A stretch of 64,000 nucleotides of DNA, from contig JAVJRG010000012.1 of the NCBI GenBank assembly GCA_040218535.1, forward strand, positions 1,488,001 to 1,552,000, read 5' to 3'. The DNA is from Lacipirellulaceae bacterium (GTDB taxonomy: Bacteria > Planctomycetota > Planctomycetia > Pirellulales > Lacipirellulaceae). The position numbers and the translations under genes are program-made. Positions 9,428-18,151 of this stretch are shown in pieces. The notes beneath the pieces are model-generated. The model was not told the DNA's origin and ran no database searches. It saw nothing but the letters and a program-made list of their open reading frames with translations. The first letter of the stretch is position 1. Each line of letters starts with the position of its first letter.

Positions 9428-11015
9428 GAGCACAGTCCTTTACGATGCGCGGCGAAATGAAGATCGCCACTTCGACTTTCTGATCCTGCCGTTCCACGCG
9501 TTGGAATAACTTTCCGGCTAGCGGGATGCGGCTCAGCACAGGGACGCGGTTATGGACGTTCACTTTCTGGCGTTGGGTCAGTCCGCCGATCACGATCGTG
9601 TGACCGTCGAGCACGTGTACCGTGGTCGAAACGCTCCGTCGATTGATCAACGGGAAGCGATCGTCCGAGCCGGCCTGGGTTTCGTCCGCTCGGATGTCCT
9701 CGCTCACCTCGGCCCGTTCGATATCGACAACCACGTTGGGTTCTCTCACCCGCGGCACGATGTCGAGCATGATCCCCGAGGACACCTGCTGGACATCCTG
9801 CCGATAGAGAAAGTTGTTCGTCTCGGGTTGGACGCTGAAGAACGTATCACGCCCGATGTGAATCCGCGCCTGTTTGCCATCCTGAGCCATCACGCGGGGA
9901 GCGGCACGGATTTTCACGTAGCCTTTTTGCTCGAGTGCTTTTAGTAGTGAACTGGTAACGCGGAAGTCGTTCAGACTGTTTGCCGCGGGGGCCCCGAACT
10001 TGCCAGCGATGCTCAAGCTGTTGAGTGCGACATCGGCCGATTTCCCGAACACGTGGACGCCACTCTCCATGTTGAAGCCGAAGCGGAAATTCGTCTCGGG
10101 CGAATAGACGCAAATGAGCGCTTCGAGAACTACCTGCGGCACCGGTTGGTCGAGCTCTTCCAACTCGCTCAGCACATGTCGAGCTTGTTGCTCGGGTGCC
10201 TCAACAATTAACCAACCTCCTTGGGGGGAGATGCGAACGAACTTCTGGTAACGCTTTGGGAGCGTCTTGGCGAGTTCCTCGGGGTCGCGGTGATAGGCGG
10301 AAAAGCGAAAGCGCTCGGCGATCTCGGGAAACAGTGCAGAATCGGGATCGGGCACGCCGACGTAGACCGTTTCGCCCACATTCCGGAAGACGAACCCCAG
10401 CGGATGAAGCACCTGAACGAGCGACTCCTCGAAGGTACGCTCTTCTATGTTCGCTGAGACCGTGCCGCGGACTTGATCATCCACGATCAGTCGCACACCG
10501 GCTTGCGTGGCCAAGGATTGCAACGCTTCGCGAACGTCCGTTTCAATGAAGGTGTCGCTGACTAGCGAGCTTTCCGGCAGTGGCAGAGGTTCCGCGTTGT
10601 TGTCTGCTTCGGTGGGGATTGGCTGTTCGAGCGGACTCGAATTCGCCCAGTGTGCGGCTTGCTCGACTCTGGGGATGCTGGGGAACCATGACTCTGGATT
10701 TCGATCGTTCGCACTGGCGATCCGTTCGACTCGGGGCAATCGCTGCGAGGCGATCGCGATGGCGGATGGCTCACTGACGGTTCCTTCGACACGCGTGGAG
10801 AAATCTTCTGGGAACTGAAACGCCGTTCGCTCGCCTCCACCGGGCCAGTTCTTGTCTTCGATTTCGTCCGCCGTGGCAACTTCTGTGGCGGTTGCCCGTT
10901 CGGTCAGAGCCAGCGGAGTCGGCCTCGTCGCAGAGCACCCGAGGCAACACAGGTGCGCGCTGAGCAGGCAGGTTGCCAGCCGAAGAATCGCGTTGTGTTG
11001 GTTGGGTGTGGACAT
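9354..11015 (-). CDS. Secretin (type II/III secretion system outer-membrane channel family)
   Basis: The 553-residue protein has an N-terminal signal region with a possible lipidated Cys27 (CCLGC), a low-complexity linker, an STN-like domain at about 150-220, an N1-type domain at about 225-295 (FRISPQGGWLIVEAPEQQARHV-like) and a C-terminal secretin barrel at about 296-525 with the family gate motif VPVLSRIPLAGKLF at 491-504 and VEVAIFISPRIV. Secretins form multimeric outer-membrane channels for type II secretion, type IV pili or phage. It is compact, with fewer N-domains than GspD, and no ATPase, platform or pseudopilin gene is adjacent. It is second in a three-gene minus-strand run. Confidence 0.88.
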   Translation of the reverse strand: MSTPNQHNAILRLATCLLSAHLCCLGCSATRPTPLALTERATATEVATADEIEDKNWPGGGERTAFQFPEDFSTRVEGTVSEPSAIAIASQRLPRVERIASANDRNPESWFPSIPRVEQAAHWANSSPLEQPIPTEADNNAEPLPLPESSLVSDTFIETDVREALQSLATQAGVRLIVDDQVRGTVSANIEERTFEESLVQVLHPLGFVFRNVGETVYVGVPDPDSALFPEIAERFRFSAYHRDPEELAKTLPKRYQKFVRISPQGGWLIVEAPEQQARHVLSELEELDQPVPQVVLEALICVYSPETNFRFGFNMESGVHVFGKSADVALNSLSIAGKFGAPAANSLNDFRVTSSLLKALEQKGYVKIRAAPRVMAQDGKQARIHIGRDTFFSVQPETNNFLYRQDVQQVSSGIMLDIVPRVREPNVVVDIERAEVSEDIRADETQAGSDDRFPLINRRSVSTTVHVLDGHTIVIGGLTQRQKVNVHNRVPVLSRIPLAGKLFQRVERQDQKVEVAIFISPRIVKDCAHAGTRINEEALPLHLGDNAELTPH

Positions 11016-11165
11016 AGCATTGTCGAGAGCAGACTACCACTTCGGCAGTTGCTGTGTTCGCTCAGTTCTGAGAAGACTTGGGATAAGTTACGAGAGCAGG
11101 TATTCAATGAGGTCGAATCGTAAGGTCGTTATTCGATGTCAATCTGGAGATGCTATTTGCAGTTG

Positions 11166-11708
11166 CTATTTTGCCGTGATCGTGGCGGTGATTGTTGCGC
11201 AGTAGTCGCCTGGGATCAGTGTGCTTTCGTCACCTGTGATGAAGGAGATCACCAAGGCAAGGGTTGCATTGCCGGGACCGGTTGACTCTGCGACGACGGT
11301 GGCGGTTTCGTCGGGGATTAAGTTGCCGAAGTCGGTCTGGTCAGTCGCCGCTGTCACCGCCCAAGCAGCGGCAGGGTCCGTCGTCAGCACGGCCAGCGAG
11401 AGGCCGATGTCACGCTTTTCCAGTGGCAGTGTCTGATGAACCATCGCCGTAGTGGTCTCGAAGGTGCAAGTGGCACCATCCACGTCGTTGGAGATGACGG
11501 TCATCACGGCAGGTGCGAATTCTTTGATGCCGCTCAACCCATCATGCGTGAGAGGCACGGTCGCCACCGGAGCGATTACCGACAAGGCGGTTCCTACGGT
11601 GACGCAGAACTCAGTCGTTGCCGTTGTGTCCGCGCGCAGTGTATTCGTTGGCCAAACGCTTACAGCGGCAACAATTAGAAAACCGATAGCACGAGAATTC
11701 CTGAGCAT
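11166..11708 (-). CDS. Small exported beta-rich protein, possible surface or coat subunit
   Basis: The 180-residue product has a signal peptide (GFLIVAAVSVWPTNTLRA, likely cut near residue 26) and a Thr/Ala/Val-rich mature region that alternates like beta strands, with three cysteines (35, 81, 170) and a terminal strand PGDYCATITATITAK. This ending recalls WxL, spore-coat-U and DUF4402-like secreted proteins, but similarity is at pattern level only. ATG 11708 is chosen because GGGAGGGGAAC stands right before it; the frame is open further upstream into a repeat. It is the first gene of the run leading to the secretin (150 nt gap). It might be the exported substrate of that module (inference). 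Confidence 0.62.
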   Translation of the reverse strand: MLRNSRAIGFLIVAAVSVWPTNTLRADTTATTEFCVTVGTALSVIAPVATVPLTHDGLSGIKEFAPAVMTVISNDVDGATCTFETTTAMVHQTLPLEKRDIGLSLAVLTTDPAAAWAVTAATDQTDFGNLIPDETATVVAESTGPGNATLALVISFITGDESTLIPGDYCATITATITAK

Positions 11709-12073
11709 GAGTTCCCCTCCCTGGGTCTCATTCATTTGGGCAATCAATCGACTAGAAATGCAGGTGCGAGCGCTGCCCCAGCACTCGCACCCGCTTCGCT
11801 CCTTCAAGGCTGGCACTGCCAGCCTTTCTGGGTGTTGCGATTTTGTTAGTATCGTAATGATTTCCCCCACGAATTGAGGGAAGGCTTAGTGAGTCAGTCA
11901 CAGCAGCCTTGCGTAAAAGCGCGAGAAGTTCGTATACCCCTTAAAGACTAGGGGGTTGCGGACAAACGCCGCAAAGAAATTTTTTGCTCGAACCAAGTGA
12001 ATACCCTAAAGGCGATGGAAAGCGACTGGGTGCTAACCACCAGAGTAGGGTTTGATCGCTGCGGTTTGCCCAC
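11709..12073. other. Gene-free interval upstream of the exported-protein/secretin run
   Basis: No convincing coding region. Near the gene it holds a 21-nt near-perfect palindrome (11806-11826, AAGGCTGGCA stem arms around one C) and GC-rich flanks. Further upstream (about 11935-12065) are several possible short helices, for example GGTG/CACC around TTAG on the minus strand. I could not match any known riboswitch consensus. Promoters for the minus-strand run should lie here, but I see no clear -35/-10 pair. Confidence 0.4.
11806..11826. repeat. Short palindrome, 10-bp arms, 1-nt centre
   Basis: AAGGCTGGCA and TGCCAGCCTT surround a single C. It is within the 5' region of the small exported protein gene at about 100 nt from its ATG. 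With almost no loop it would form a cruciform better than an RNA hairpin. Confidence 0.65.
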
Positions 12074-12907
12074 CTAGGCTGCTTGGTTGCGAGCTTCGGC
12101 CCTCGGCACAGCTAAGATATCAAAGTGCTTTTCGGCGGTGAGTTTTTCTCGCGAGATGCTTGCACCTTGAGGACTCTCTCCACCTTCGTAGCGGAACACT
12201 TCAAAGCCATTATCTGCTAGCAAGTCGAAGAGTTCGCGACGTTCGCTAGCAAGCAACTTACGGAAGACTTCGGTCCGGATCACGGGCCGGGTGTCCAGCA
12301 GAATGGGCAGAATGGATTTGAGGATTGCGCAGTCGTAGCCTTCGGCATCGACTTTCACGTAGGCGAGTTTGGGAAGCCAGCCGGCGAACTCGTCACGCAG
12401 CAGATTCGCGAGAATCCGACCTTTGACTTTCAGCGCGTGCTTACGACGAAACAACGGCCAACGCTGCTGCGAGCGGAATCCACCGTTACAGAACGAGGCG
12501 TCGCTGTAGTGGAACACGAAGTTGCCATCATGCTCAGTCGCCGCCAGGCATTGTGGAACGATATGGGTCTTGTCGAGGTTCAGGCCCGCGTTCTCCTTAA
12601 GGATCTCGAAGACGTAAGGATTTGGCTCTAAAGCCAGCACACAGCCCTGCTTTCCCGCCGCCAGGGCCATCGGGACGGTCGTATCCCCCGTGTGGGCACC
12701 AATGTCGATGGCAAAGTCTCCGGGGCGGATGAACTGCTTGAGGCCATCGATCTCGCTCTGGTCGATCGACTTGGTGGTCTCGTAAGGGTGGAGCCACTGG
12801 GCGTAGTCGACGCTTCCCTCTTGGGGCAATTCGAACGTGGAGACTTGGCTGCCCCATTGAGCAAAGGGGACTTTTTCGCGACGTTTGAAGAGTCTGGAAA
12901 GCGACAT
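12074..12907 (-). CDS. FkbM family S-adenosylmethionine methyltransferase
   Basis: The 277-residue protein contains the SAM-binding motif FAIDIGAHTGDTT at about 65-77, the acidic strand end VLALEPNP, and the FkbM signature YVKVDAEGYDCAIL in the second half, followed by the FkbM C-terminal tail ending near FEVFRYEGG. FkbM enzymes O-methylate hydroxyls on sugars or secondary metabolites; many bacterial copies act in glycan decoration. The gene stands alone on the minus strand between the secretin run and a plus-strand operon, so its substrate is not indicated. ATG 12907 starts the expected basic N-terminus (SLSRLFKRREKV). Confidence 0.88.
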   Translation of the reverse strand: MSLSRLFKRREKVPFAQWGSQVSTFELPQEGSVDYAQWLHPYETTKSIDQSEIDGLKQFIRPGDFAIDIGAHTGDTTVPMALAAGKQGCVLALEPNPYVFEILKENAGLNLDKTHIVPQCLAATEHDGNFVFHYSDASFCNGGFRSQQRWPLFRRKHALKVKGRILANLLRDEFAGWLPKLAYVKVDAEGYDCAILKSILPILLDTRPVIRTEVFRKLLASERRELFDLLADNGFEVFRYEGGESPQGASISREKLTAEKHFDILAVPRAEARNQAA

Positions 12908-13126
12908 GGTCGAACCTCAGGGAAAAACGAAATCGAAACTCTAGCCACGGTCGTACCGACCGACGGTTGCGCGGCAAAGAACACTACCAGACCAAAAGTT
13001 CGGATGCACGAGAGGTTTCCCCAGTGCTAGCTTCCACTGGGCCTCTTCTTCTTGCGATTTGATCGGCACAATAGGCCGCTCTCCGACCGTTTGTGGCCCT
13101 TTGCCCTGCTAGGGTAAGATGAAGGC

Positions 13127-14011
13127 ATGAGTGCTAGCGAACTCTCTCTGGAAACCACGAGTAGCCCCTATTGGGTGGCGGCTCGCTGGGTGCTACGCCT
13201 CGGAGTTTGCCTGCAGGCAATTGGGCTGGCTCAGTGGTGGATCAACTACGAACAACTACCGTTGGATGAATGGCTGTGGGTCGGCGAGGAAGGCGGGGGA
13301 TTGGGCTGGAGCGAGACCGAAGCACTCGCCTTGCAGAAGCAGCTCGGATGGTTGGCACTTGTCTGCGGATTGCTCAGCTTGGTACGACCTTGCCTGTTGG
13401 TTACGGGTCCGTTGGTTTTGCTTGAAGGGCTTTTGCTCTTTGCGATGCTGAAGACCAACTACGGCTACTCACTAGAGCGCAACTGGGTCGCCCCGCATGT
13501 TGAACGTTGGTTTCCGCTGGGAGGTCATGCCGCACGAGTCGTCGCTCCACTGGGGCTGATTCTTATTGACCCGTTTTGGGGCTTCTGGCGGAAAGGGACG
13601 AACTTGTCCCCGAAAAGCATTCGTGCTTTTTCGGGGATGCAGCTCATGCGTATGGCGATCGCTTGTACGTTCGCCATTCACGGCATGGAAGCGCTTCAGC
13701 TGAAAGGCACCTTTCTAGACCTGTTGATCGGGACCTCGCAGCGTTGGTTCGGTTGGGACATGTCCCAGATTGTGGCGGAGCAAATCCTGACGATCGTCGG
13801 CTATGTTGACTTGGCCGTTGCGGGCGGCTGCTTGATGGTACGGTCGCGGCTCGTCTGTGGGTGGTTGGCGGTTTGGGGATTCGTGACTGCATTGAGTCGG
13901 ATCACTGCAGGGGGCTTGGAGAATCACTGGCACGAAACCCTGTGGCGTGCCTCACACTTTTGTATCCCGATAGCTCTCGGGCTGTATTGGCATATTCTCA
14001 GAAAGAAGTAA
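13127..14011 (+). CDS. Multi-pass membrane protein of unknown function
   Basis: The 294-residue product has about six to seven hydrophobic segments (for example at 19-38, 75-92, 95-110, 140-155, 172-190, 222-245, 268-290) with short polar loops rich in Trp and Arg. I do not recognise a family; the layout is loosely like DoxX or vitamin-K-reductase-type four-helix proteins duplicated, but no diagnostic motif is visible. It ends 9 nt before the metallophosphoesterase start and begins what looks like an operon running to the signal peptidases. Confidence 0.65.
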   Translation: MSASELSLETTSSPYWVAARWVLRLGVCLQAIGLAQWWINYEQLPLDEWLWVGEEGGGLGWSETEALALQKQLGWLALVCGLLSLVRPCLLVTGPLVLLEGLLLFAMLKTNYGYSLERNWVAPHVERWFPLGGHAARVVAPLGLILIDPFWGFWRKGTNLSPKSIRAFSGMQLMRMAIACTFAIHGMEALQLKGTFLDLLIGTSQRWFGWDMSQIVAEQILTIVGYVDLAVAGGCLMVRSRLVCGWLAVWGFVTALSRITAGGLENHWHETLWRASHFCIPIALGLYWHILRKK

Positions 14012-14020
14012 GAAGGTCGT

Positions 14021-15310
14021 ATGATCGAGTACAAGAACGTTAGAAACTTTACTTTCGGCGCTCGCTCGCTGGCCTGCCTAGTCGCTGGCTTATGCTTCGC
14101 CGCAATGCTTGTGTCCGTGCAGGGCGCTCAAGGTGATGTTACCGAAGCATCGGCAGCCCCTCAACAGTGGCGCTGCGTTTGGACCTCGGACCCAAGCACC
14201 ACCGCTCTGATTAGTTGGAATACCAACAACGCTGGACAGGTCCATCAGGTTCATTACCGTAGGGTTGATGGAAACGGGGCGGCCGAATGGAGCGTGCAAG
14301 AATCGCATCGCGACGGCCAGTATTCTAGCAAGGCGGTTGAACTGTTTTACCATCACGTTCGTCTGACGGGGCTTGCTCCTGACACAACCTACGAGCTTTC
14401 GATGGAAAGCGACGGAGAGAAGTCTCCCACGTTCCATTTCAAAACGGCACCTGCAGAGGATAAGCCCCTGGCGGTGATTTTCGGCGCGGATTCGCGTTCC
14501 GGCTTGAAGGAGCGACGGCGGATGAACGCGATGCTCTCACGCATGCTTGCCGAGTCGCAAACGGAAGACAAAACACCGATCATCGCGTTTTCGCACGGAG
14601 GTGACTTTGTCGTTAATGGGAACGATCTTAAGCAATGGTCCCGGTGGATGAGTGATTATGAGCTGACCACGACCGACAAAGGTCAACTTCTGCCAATCAT
14701 TCCCACACGAGGCAATCACGACCACGGGCCTTTGTTTAACGAGGTTTTCGACTTTCCCAAGGGCGACAAGAACTATTATGCCATAGACGTTGGGCCGCAG
14801 ATTCGCTGGGTGATCCTCAACACGGAAACGAGCGTCGCCGGCAATCAAGCGAAGTGGTTGCGTGAGGAATTGGCTGCCTCACGGCCTAAGTATCGGTGGA
14901 TCGTTCCGCAGTACCACCGCCCGGCTTTTCCAGCGGTAAAAGCACCGGGACGCGCGCTGATCCACTGGGTTCCGCTATTCGAGAAATACAACGTCGACTT
15001 GGTTTGCGAAGGGGACGGTCACAACATCAAACGAACGCCGCCAATTCGTAACAACCGCATCGATCCAACGGGAGTTGTTTATATCGGCGAGGGGGGGCTA
15101 GGCGTCGGGCAGCGCACGCCGAAACTCGACCTTTGGTACTTGCGTCCCCCGCAGGCGAAAGCGGGGCAAGGTCACCACGTCCAACTGCTTTCCTTCGACG
15201 AAGAGTCGATCACCTATCGAGTCGTGCTGTTGGATGAGGGTGAAGGCAGCAAGATTTTTGATGAGCATCGTCTGGCTGCGCGGAAGCCTGATGCAAAAAA
15301 GGAGAAATAG
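14021..15310 (+). CDS. Exported metallophosphoesterase with N-terminal purple-acid-phosphatase-like domain
   Basis: The 429-residue protein has a signal peptide (hydrophobic stretch LACLVAGLCFAAMLVSV) and a fibronectin-III-like domain (about 48-140, ending LTGLAPDTTYELSMESDG) as in purple acid phosphatases. The catalytic domain follows, with FGADSRSG, SHGGDFVVNG, PTRGNHDHG, PQYHRPAF and CEGDGHNIKR motifs standing for the five metallophosphoesterase blocks. Block V reads GDGHN rather than GHxH, common in this subclass. It should hydrolyse phosphate esters outside the cytoplasm using a two-metal centre. AAGAAGG lies 8 nt before ATG 14021. It is tightly spaced after the membrane protein gene and 9 nt before a signal peptidase gene. 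Confidence 0.88.
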   Translation: MIEYKNVRNFTFGARSLACLVAGLCFAAMLVSVQGAQGDVTEASAAPQQWRCVWTSDPSTTALISWNTNNAGQVHQVHYRRVDGNGAAEWSVQESHRDGQYSSKAVELFYHHVRLTGLAPDTTYELSMESDGEKSPTFHFKTAPAEDKPLAVIFGADSRSGLKERRRMNAMLSRMLAESQTEDKTPIIAFSHGGDFVVNGNDLKQWSRWMSDYELTTTDKGQLLPIIPTRGNHDHGPLFNEVFDFPKGDKNYYAIDVGPQIRWVILNTETSVAGNQAKWLREELAASRPKYRWIVPQYHRPAFPAVKAPGRALIHWVPLFEKYNVDLVCEGDGHNIKRTPPIRNNRIDPTGVVYIGEGGLGVGQRTPKLDLWYLRPPQAKAGQGHHVQLLSFDEESITYRVVLLDEGEGSKIFDEHRLAARKPDAKKEK

Positions 15311-15319
15311 CAGCAGACT

Positions 15320-15868
15320 ATGCATAGTCCCCTTCCATATAGGGCTATTCGCTACGCAGTGGGAGTCCTTACTCTCTCGCTGATCCTCCGCACTTGGGTC
15401 GCAATGGGGCTCGTCGAACCGGTCACGGTTTCTGGCACTTCGATGGAACCGGCCGTGCCAGAGGGGAGTCGGCTTGTTATTGATCGAGCGGTCTTGCTGC
15501 AGACCTTGGACCGCTGGCAGGTCATCGTGTTGCGATCTCCCGTCGATGGCCAGCTTGCGGTGAAACGAGTCGTCGGGCTGCCGGGTGAGCGGATCGATCT
15601 GCGAGAGGGCAAGTTGATCGTGAATGGGAAGATCGAGCATCATCCGCTCTCGAAAAAGCGAACCTGGCACAGACGAGTCGGGGACCAGCCTCCAGAGGTC
15701 TACTACACACCACGCGCGGCGGGGCAGCCTTTGCGACCCGGTCCCTGGGAGTTAAGCGAAACCGAAATCTTCGTTCTGGGTGACAATAGCCCCGTTTCGA
15801 TTGACAGTCGCCTGTGGGGGCCTGTTCCGGCACGTCTGGTGCTAGGGGTGCCCCTCGGCGTTCGCTAG
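15320..15868 (+). CDS. Signal peptidase I, compact form
   Basis: The 182-residue protein has one N-terminal membrane helix (about 11-30) and all S26A boxes: SGTSMEP with catalytic Ser41, VKRVVGLPGE with general-base Lys82, and GDNSPVSIDSRLWG at 154-167. It should cleave Sec and Tat signal peptides at the outer face of the inner membrane. It is close to the minimum length for the family. It starts 9 nt after the metallophosphoesterase gene and stands 112 nt before a second, very different signal peptidase gene. It may be specialised for the exported products of this operon (inference). Confidence 0.9.
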   Translation: MHSPLPYRAIRYAVGVLTLSLILRTWVAMGLVEPVTVSGTSMEPAVPEGSRLVIDRAVLLQTLDRWQVIVLRSPVDGQLAVKRVVGLPGERIDLREGKLIVNGKIEHHPLSKKRTWHRRVGDQPPEVYYTPRAAGQPLRPGPWELSETEIFVLGDNSPVSIDSRLWGPVPARLVLGVPLGVR

Positions 15869-15980
15869 CTGGTTTTCTTCTCGCTTCCCCGCCAAGATTT
15901 GCGTGTATTCTTCGAAGTACCCTTTCGCGTACAATTGTCGGGAATCATCGCGAGTTTCGCAAATCCAGGCTTAGTCATCC

Positions 15981-17990
15981 ATGAGCAAGAAGAGCAAGAA
16001 ACAGCCCTCCGCCAAGAAATCTCCGGCTAAGAAAGAGCCTAAGCCGATCGAGGAGCAGCCCAAGCCGGGCGGTTTTCACGCCTTTCGCGAGAGCTTGGAG
16101 TCAGTCGTGATCGCCTTCGTGCTGGCCTTTCTATTTCGCACGTTCGAGGCCGAAGCTTTTCAGATTCCGACTGGGTCAATGTCACCTGCTCTACTGGGCC
16201 GTCATAAGGACGTGAACTGCTCGGAATGTGGGTATCGGTTTCGGATCACTGATAGCGAGGAAGAGAGCGACCAGGTCTTGGAGGCGATTGAGTTCCTTAA
16301 TTCGGGACGCTTAATGAACAAGCGAGATCGCGAGAGATTAATCGCTGGTGTTCAAGGTGCCGAAGTCTTGGGCGGCGTTTGCCCGATGTGTCGTCACGCG
16401 ATGCCAGTTCGACCGAAGTCGCTTTCAGGCCGTCCCGATTTCCCAACGCAATTGGAAGATCAGGTAACTCTCGAAGGCGTCGAAGCGGCACCTTCCTACA
16501 ATGGCGATCGAATCCTCGTCAACAAGTATGGCTTTACGTTCAACGACCCTGAGCGTTGGGATGTGGTCGTCTTTAAGTACCCCGGCAATGCGGGGATGAA
16601 CTACATCAAACGCTTGGTTGGCTTGCCGGGTGAGAGGCTCCAGGTTTATCAGGGCGATCTCTTCGCGCGTCCTCTGGATGGAAGTGCCGAATACAAAATA
16701 CAGCGCAAACCGCCCTCGAAAGTGCTGGCGATGTTGCAGCCGGTTCACGACACCGACTTTGAATCCAGTACAGCTTATGAGGCCGGTTGGCCGCTGCGGT
16801 GGGCGGCAACAACGCCTCAGGGGTGGGAGGTTACGGCGGAGCCCGGTGAACAGACGGTGGCAACGAGTTTTCAGATCGATCATTCGGGCGACGCGGATGA
16901 AACTGCGTGGCTGCGTTATCGGCACTTAGTGCCCGATGCTGCTGACTGGCAAGCGATTCGCGACATCAAGCGTGAGGGGCAAATTGAAGGCGGTAACCAA
17001 AGTGTCGAAGCTTGGTTAGAAACCATCGGCCCGGAACTCGTCACGGACTTCAATCCCTACAACGCTAAGTTAAGCCGGAAAGATATTCGGGATAACGACT
17101 ACACCTGGGAGGCGACAGCAGCTAACCAAGGACTGCAGTGGGTTAGCGACCTCGCGGTACGCTGCGAAGTCGAAGTGAAAGCAGCGCAAGGGAGCCTGCT
17201 GTTAGATCTGGTCGAAGCAGGGAAGCACTTTCGGGCGAAGATCGATCTCAGTACAGGGGCCGTCGAGTTTGGGATTGTCGACGGTGAGACTGGGAAGAAG
17301 CTCGACTTCGAAGCCAAAGCTCAAACGCCAGTCAATTCGACTGGTAGCTACACCTTGCTATTTGCCAACGTGGATGACCAGTTGCTGCTCTGGGTCGATG
17401 GCGAACTCGTTGAGATCACGGATTCAACTTATGACCCCGAGGAACTTTTCGGCGAGCGAAAACGGCTGATTCCTTGGGCGTCTTCCGAAGAGAGCGGCGA
17501 TCAAGGAGATCTTGCCCCTGTTGGGATCGGAGCAGCAGGAGCGCAGTTAAAGATCAGCCGTATTGAGGTCTTGCGGGACATCTACTACTTGGCGTCAGAG
17601 TATCCGCTGAATTCGCTAGAAGATTACGGTTCGATTTCAAACTCGGAAGTGATTGAAGGTCGTAGGCTGCCTCAGCTTGGTAGCCACCGGGAACTGTTTT
17701 CTGAACCCAAGAATTGGTTCCGGTTTCTCGAACGCCGCAGGGTTTCGTTTCCCGTTGATGAAGAACAGTTCTTCGTTATGGGTGATAACAGCCCGTTCAG
17801 TCAGGACGCTCGACTTTGGAAGGGCGGATCGCGCAGCGGTGATAGCGTCCCTGGCGGAGCTTACCTCGACCGCAGGCTTCTGATCGGCAAGGCGGTTTGC
17901 GTTTTCTGGCCGCACTCATGGGGTTCGATACCAGGGCTACGCAAATTGCCAGGCTTTCCAAACTTCAGCGATATGAGGTTGGTGCGGTAG
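15981..17990 (+). CDS. lepB: Enlarged signal peptidase I with Cys-pair insert
   Basis: The 669-residue protein has a Lys/Pro-rich cytoplasmic start, a membrane helix at about 40-53, catalytic Ser66 in PTGSMSPA, general-base Lys210 in YIKRLVGLPGE and the last box GDNSPFSQDARLW at 601-613. Two inserts set it apart. Between Ser and the next box lie two CxxC pairs (C80/C83 and C134/C137), which look like a zinc-ribbon. Between Lys210 and GDN601 there are about 390 residues, including a beta-rich part resembling a concanavalin/LamG-like domain (residues about 370-480). Typical enzymes are 180-320 residues. The catalytic set is intact, so it should be active. Confidence 0.9.
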   Translation: MSKKSKKQPSAKKSPAKKEPKPIEEQPKPGGFHAFRESLESVVIAFVLAFLFRTFEAEAFQIPTGSMSPALLGRHKDVNCSECGYRFRITDSEEESDQVLEAIEFLNSGRLMNKRDRERLIAGVQGAEVLGGVCPMCRHAMPVRPKSLSGRPDFPTQLEDQVTLEGVEAAPSYNGDRILVNKYGFTFNDPERWDVVVFKYPGNAGMNYIKRLVGLPGERLQVYQGDLFARPLDGSAEYKIQRKPPSKVLAMLQPVHDTDFESSTAYEAGWPLRWAATTPQGWEVTAEPGEQTVATSFQIDHSGDADETAWLRYRHLVPDAADWQAIRDIKREGQIEGGNQSVEAWLETIGPELVTDFNPYNAKLSRKDIRDNDYTWEATAANQGLQWVSDLAVRCEVEVKAAQGSLLLDLVEAGKHFRAKIDLSTGAVEFGIVDGETGKKLDFEAKAQTPVNSTGSYTLLFANVDDQLLLWVDGELVEITDSTYDPEELFGERKRLIPWASSEESGDQGDLAPVGIGAAGAQLKISRIEVLRDIYYLASEYPLNSLEDYGSISNSEVIEGRRLPQLGSHRELFSEPKNWFRFLERRRVSFPVDEEQFFVMGDNSPFSQDARLWKGGSRSGDSVPGGAYLDRRLLIGKAVCVFWPHSWGSIPGLRKLPGFPNFSDMRLVR

Positions 17991-18014
17991 GAGCTTTTCG
18001 CTATTACCCATCTG

Positions 18015-18109
18015 TGTCATTCCGACGGGAGGCTCGCCGATCGAGGAATCTGGCCTGGACTCGAGTTCGTACCGGATTCCTCGGTCGCTGACGCTCGGTC
18101 GGAATGACA
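18015..18109. repeat. Palindromic element, family A copy 1
   Basis: Left arm 18015-18050 (TGTCATTCCGACGGGAGG...) and right arm 18075-18109 (...GGTCGGAATGACA) are imperfect reverse complements of about 35 nt. A second copy lies at 32712-32821 in the opposite orientation. It fills most of the gap between the large signal peptidase gene and lptB. Confidence 0.85.
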
Positions 18110-18151
18110 TGATGGCTAACGACTCACTGCTAACCGCTAAAAACTCAACCC

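Noticed and set aside
11880-12073. Cyclic di-GMP (GEMM) riboswitch upstream of the exported-protein/secretin run
   Set aside because: Some short parts (GGGCAAAC, CGCAAAG) are present, but not in the order or spacing of the GEMM consensus.
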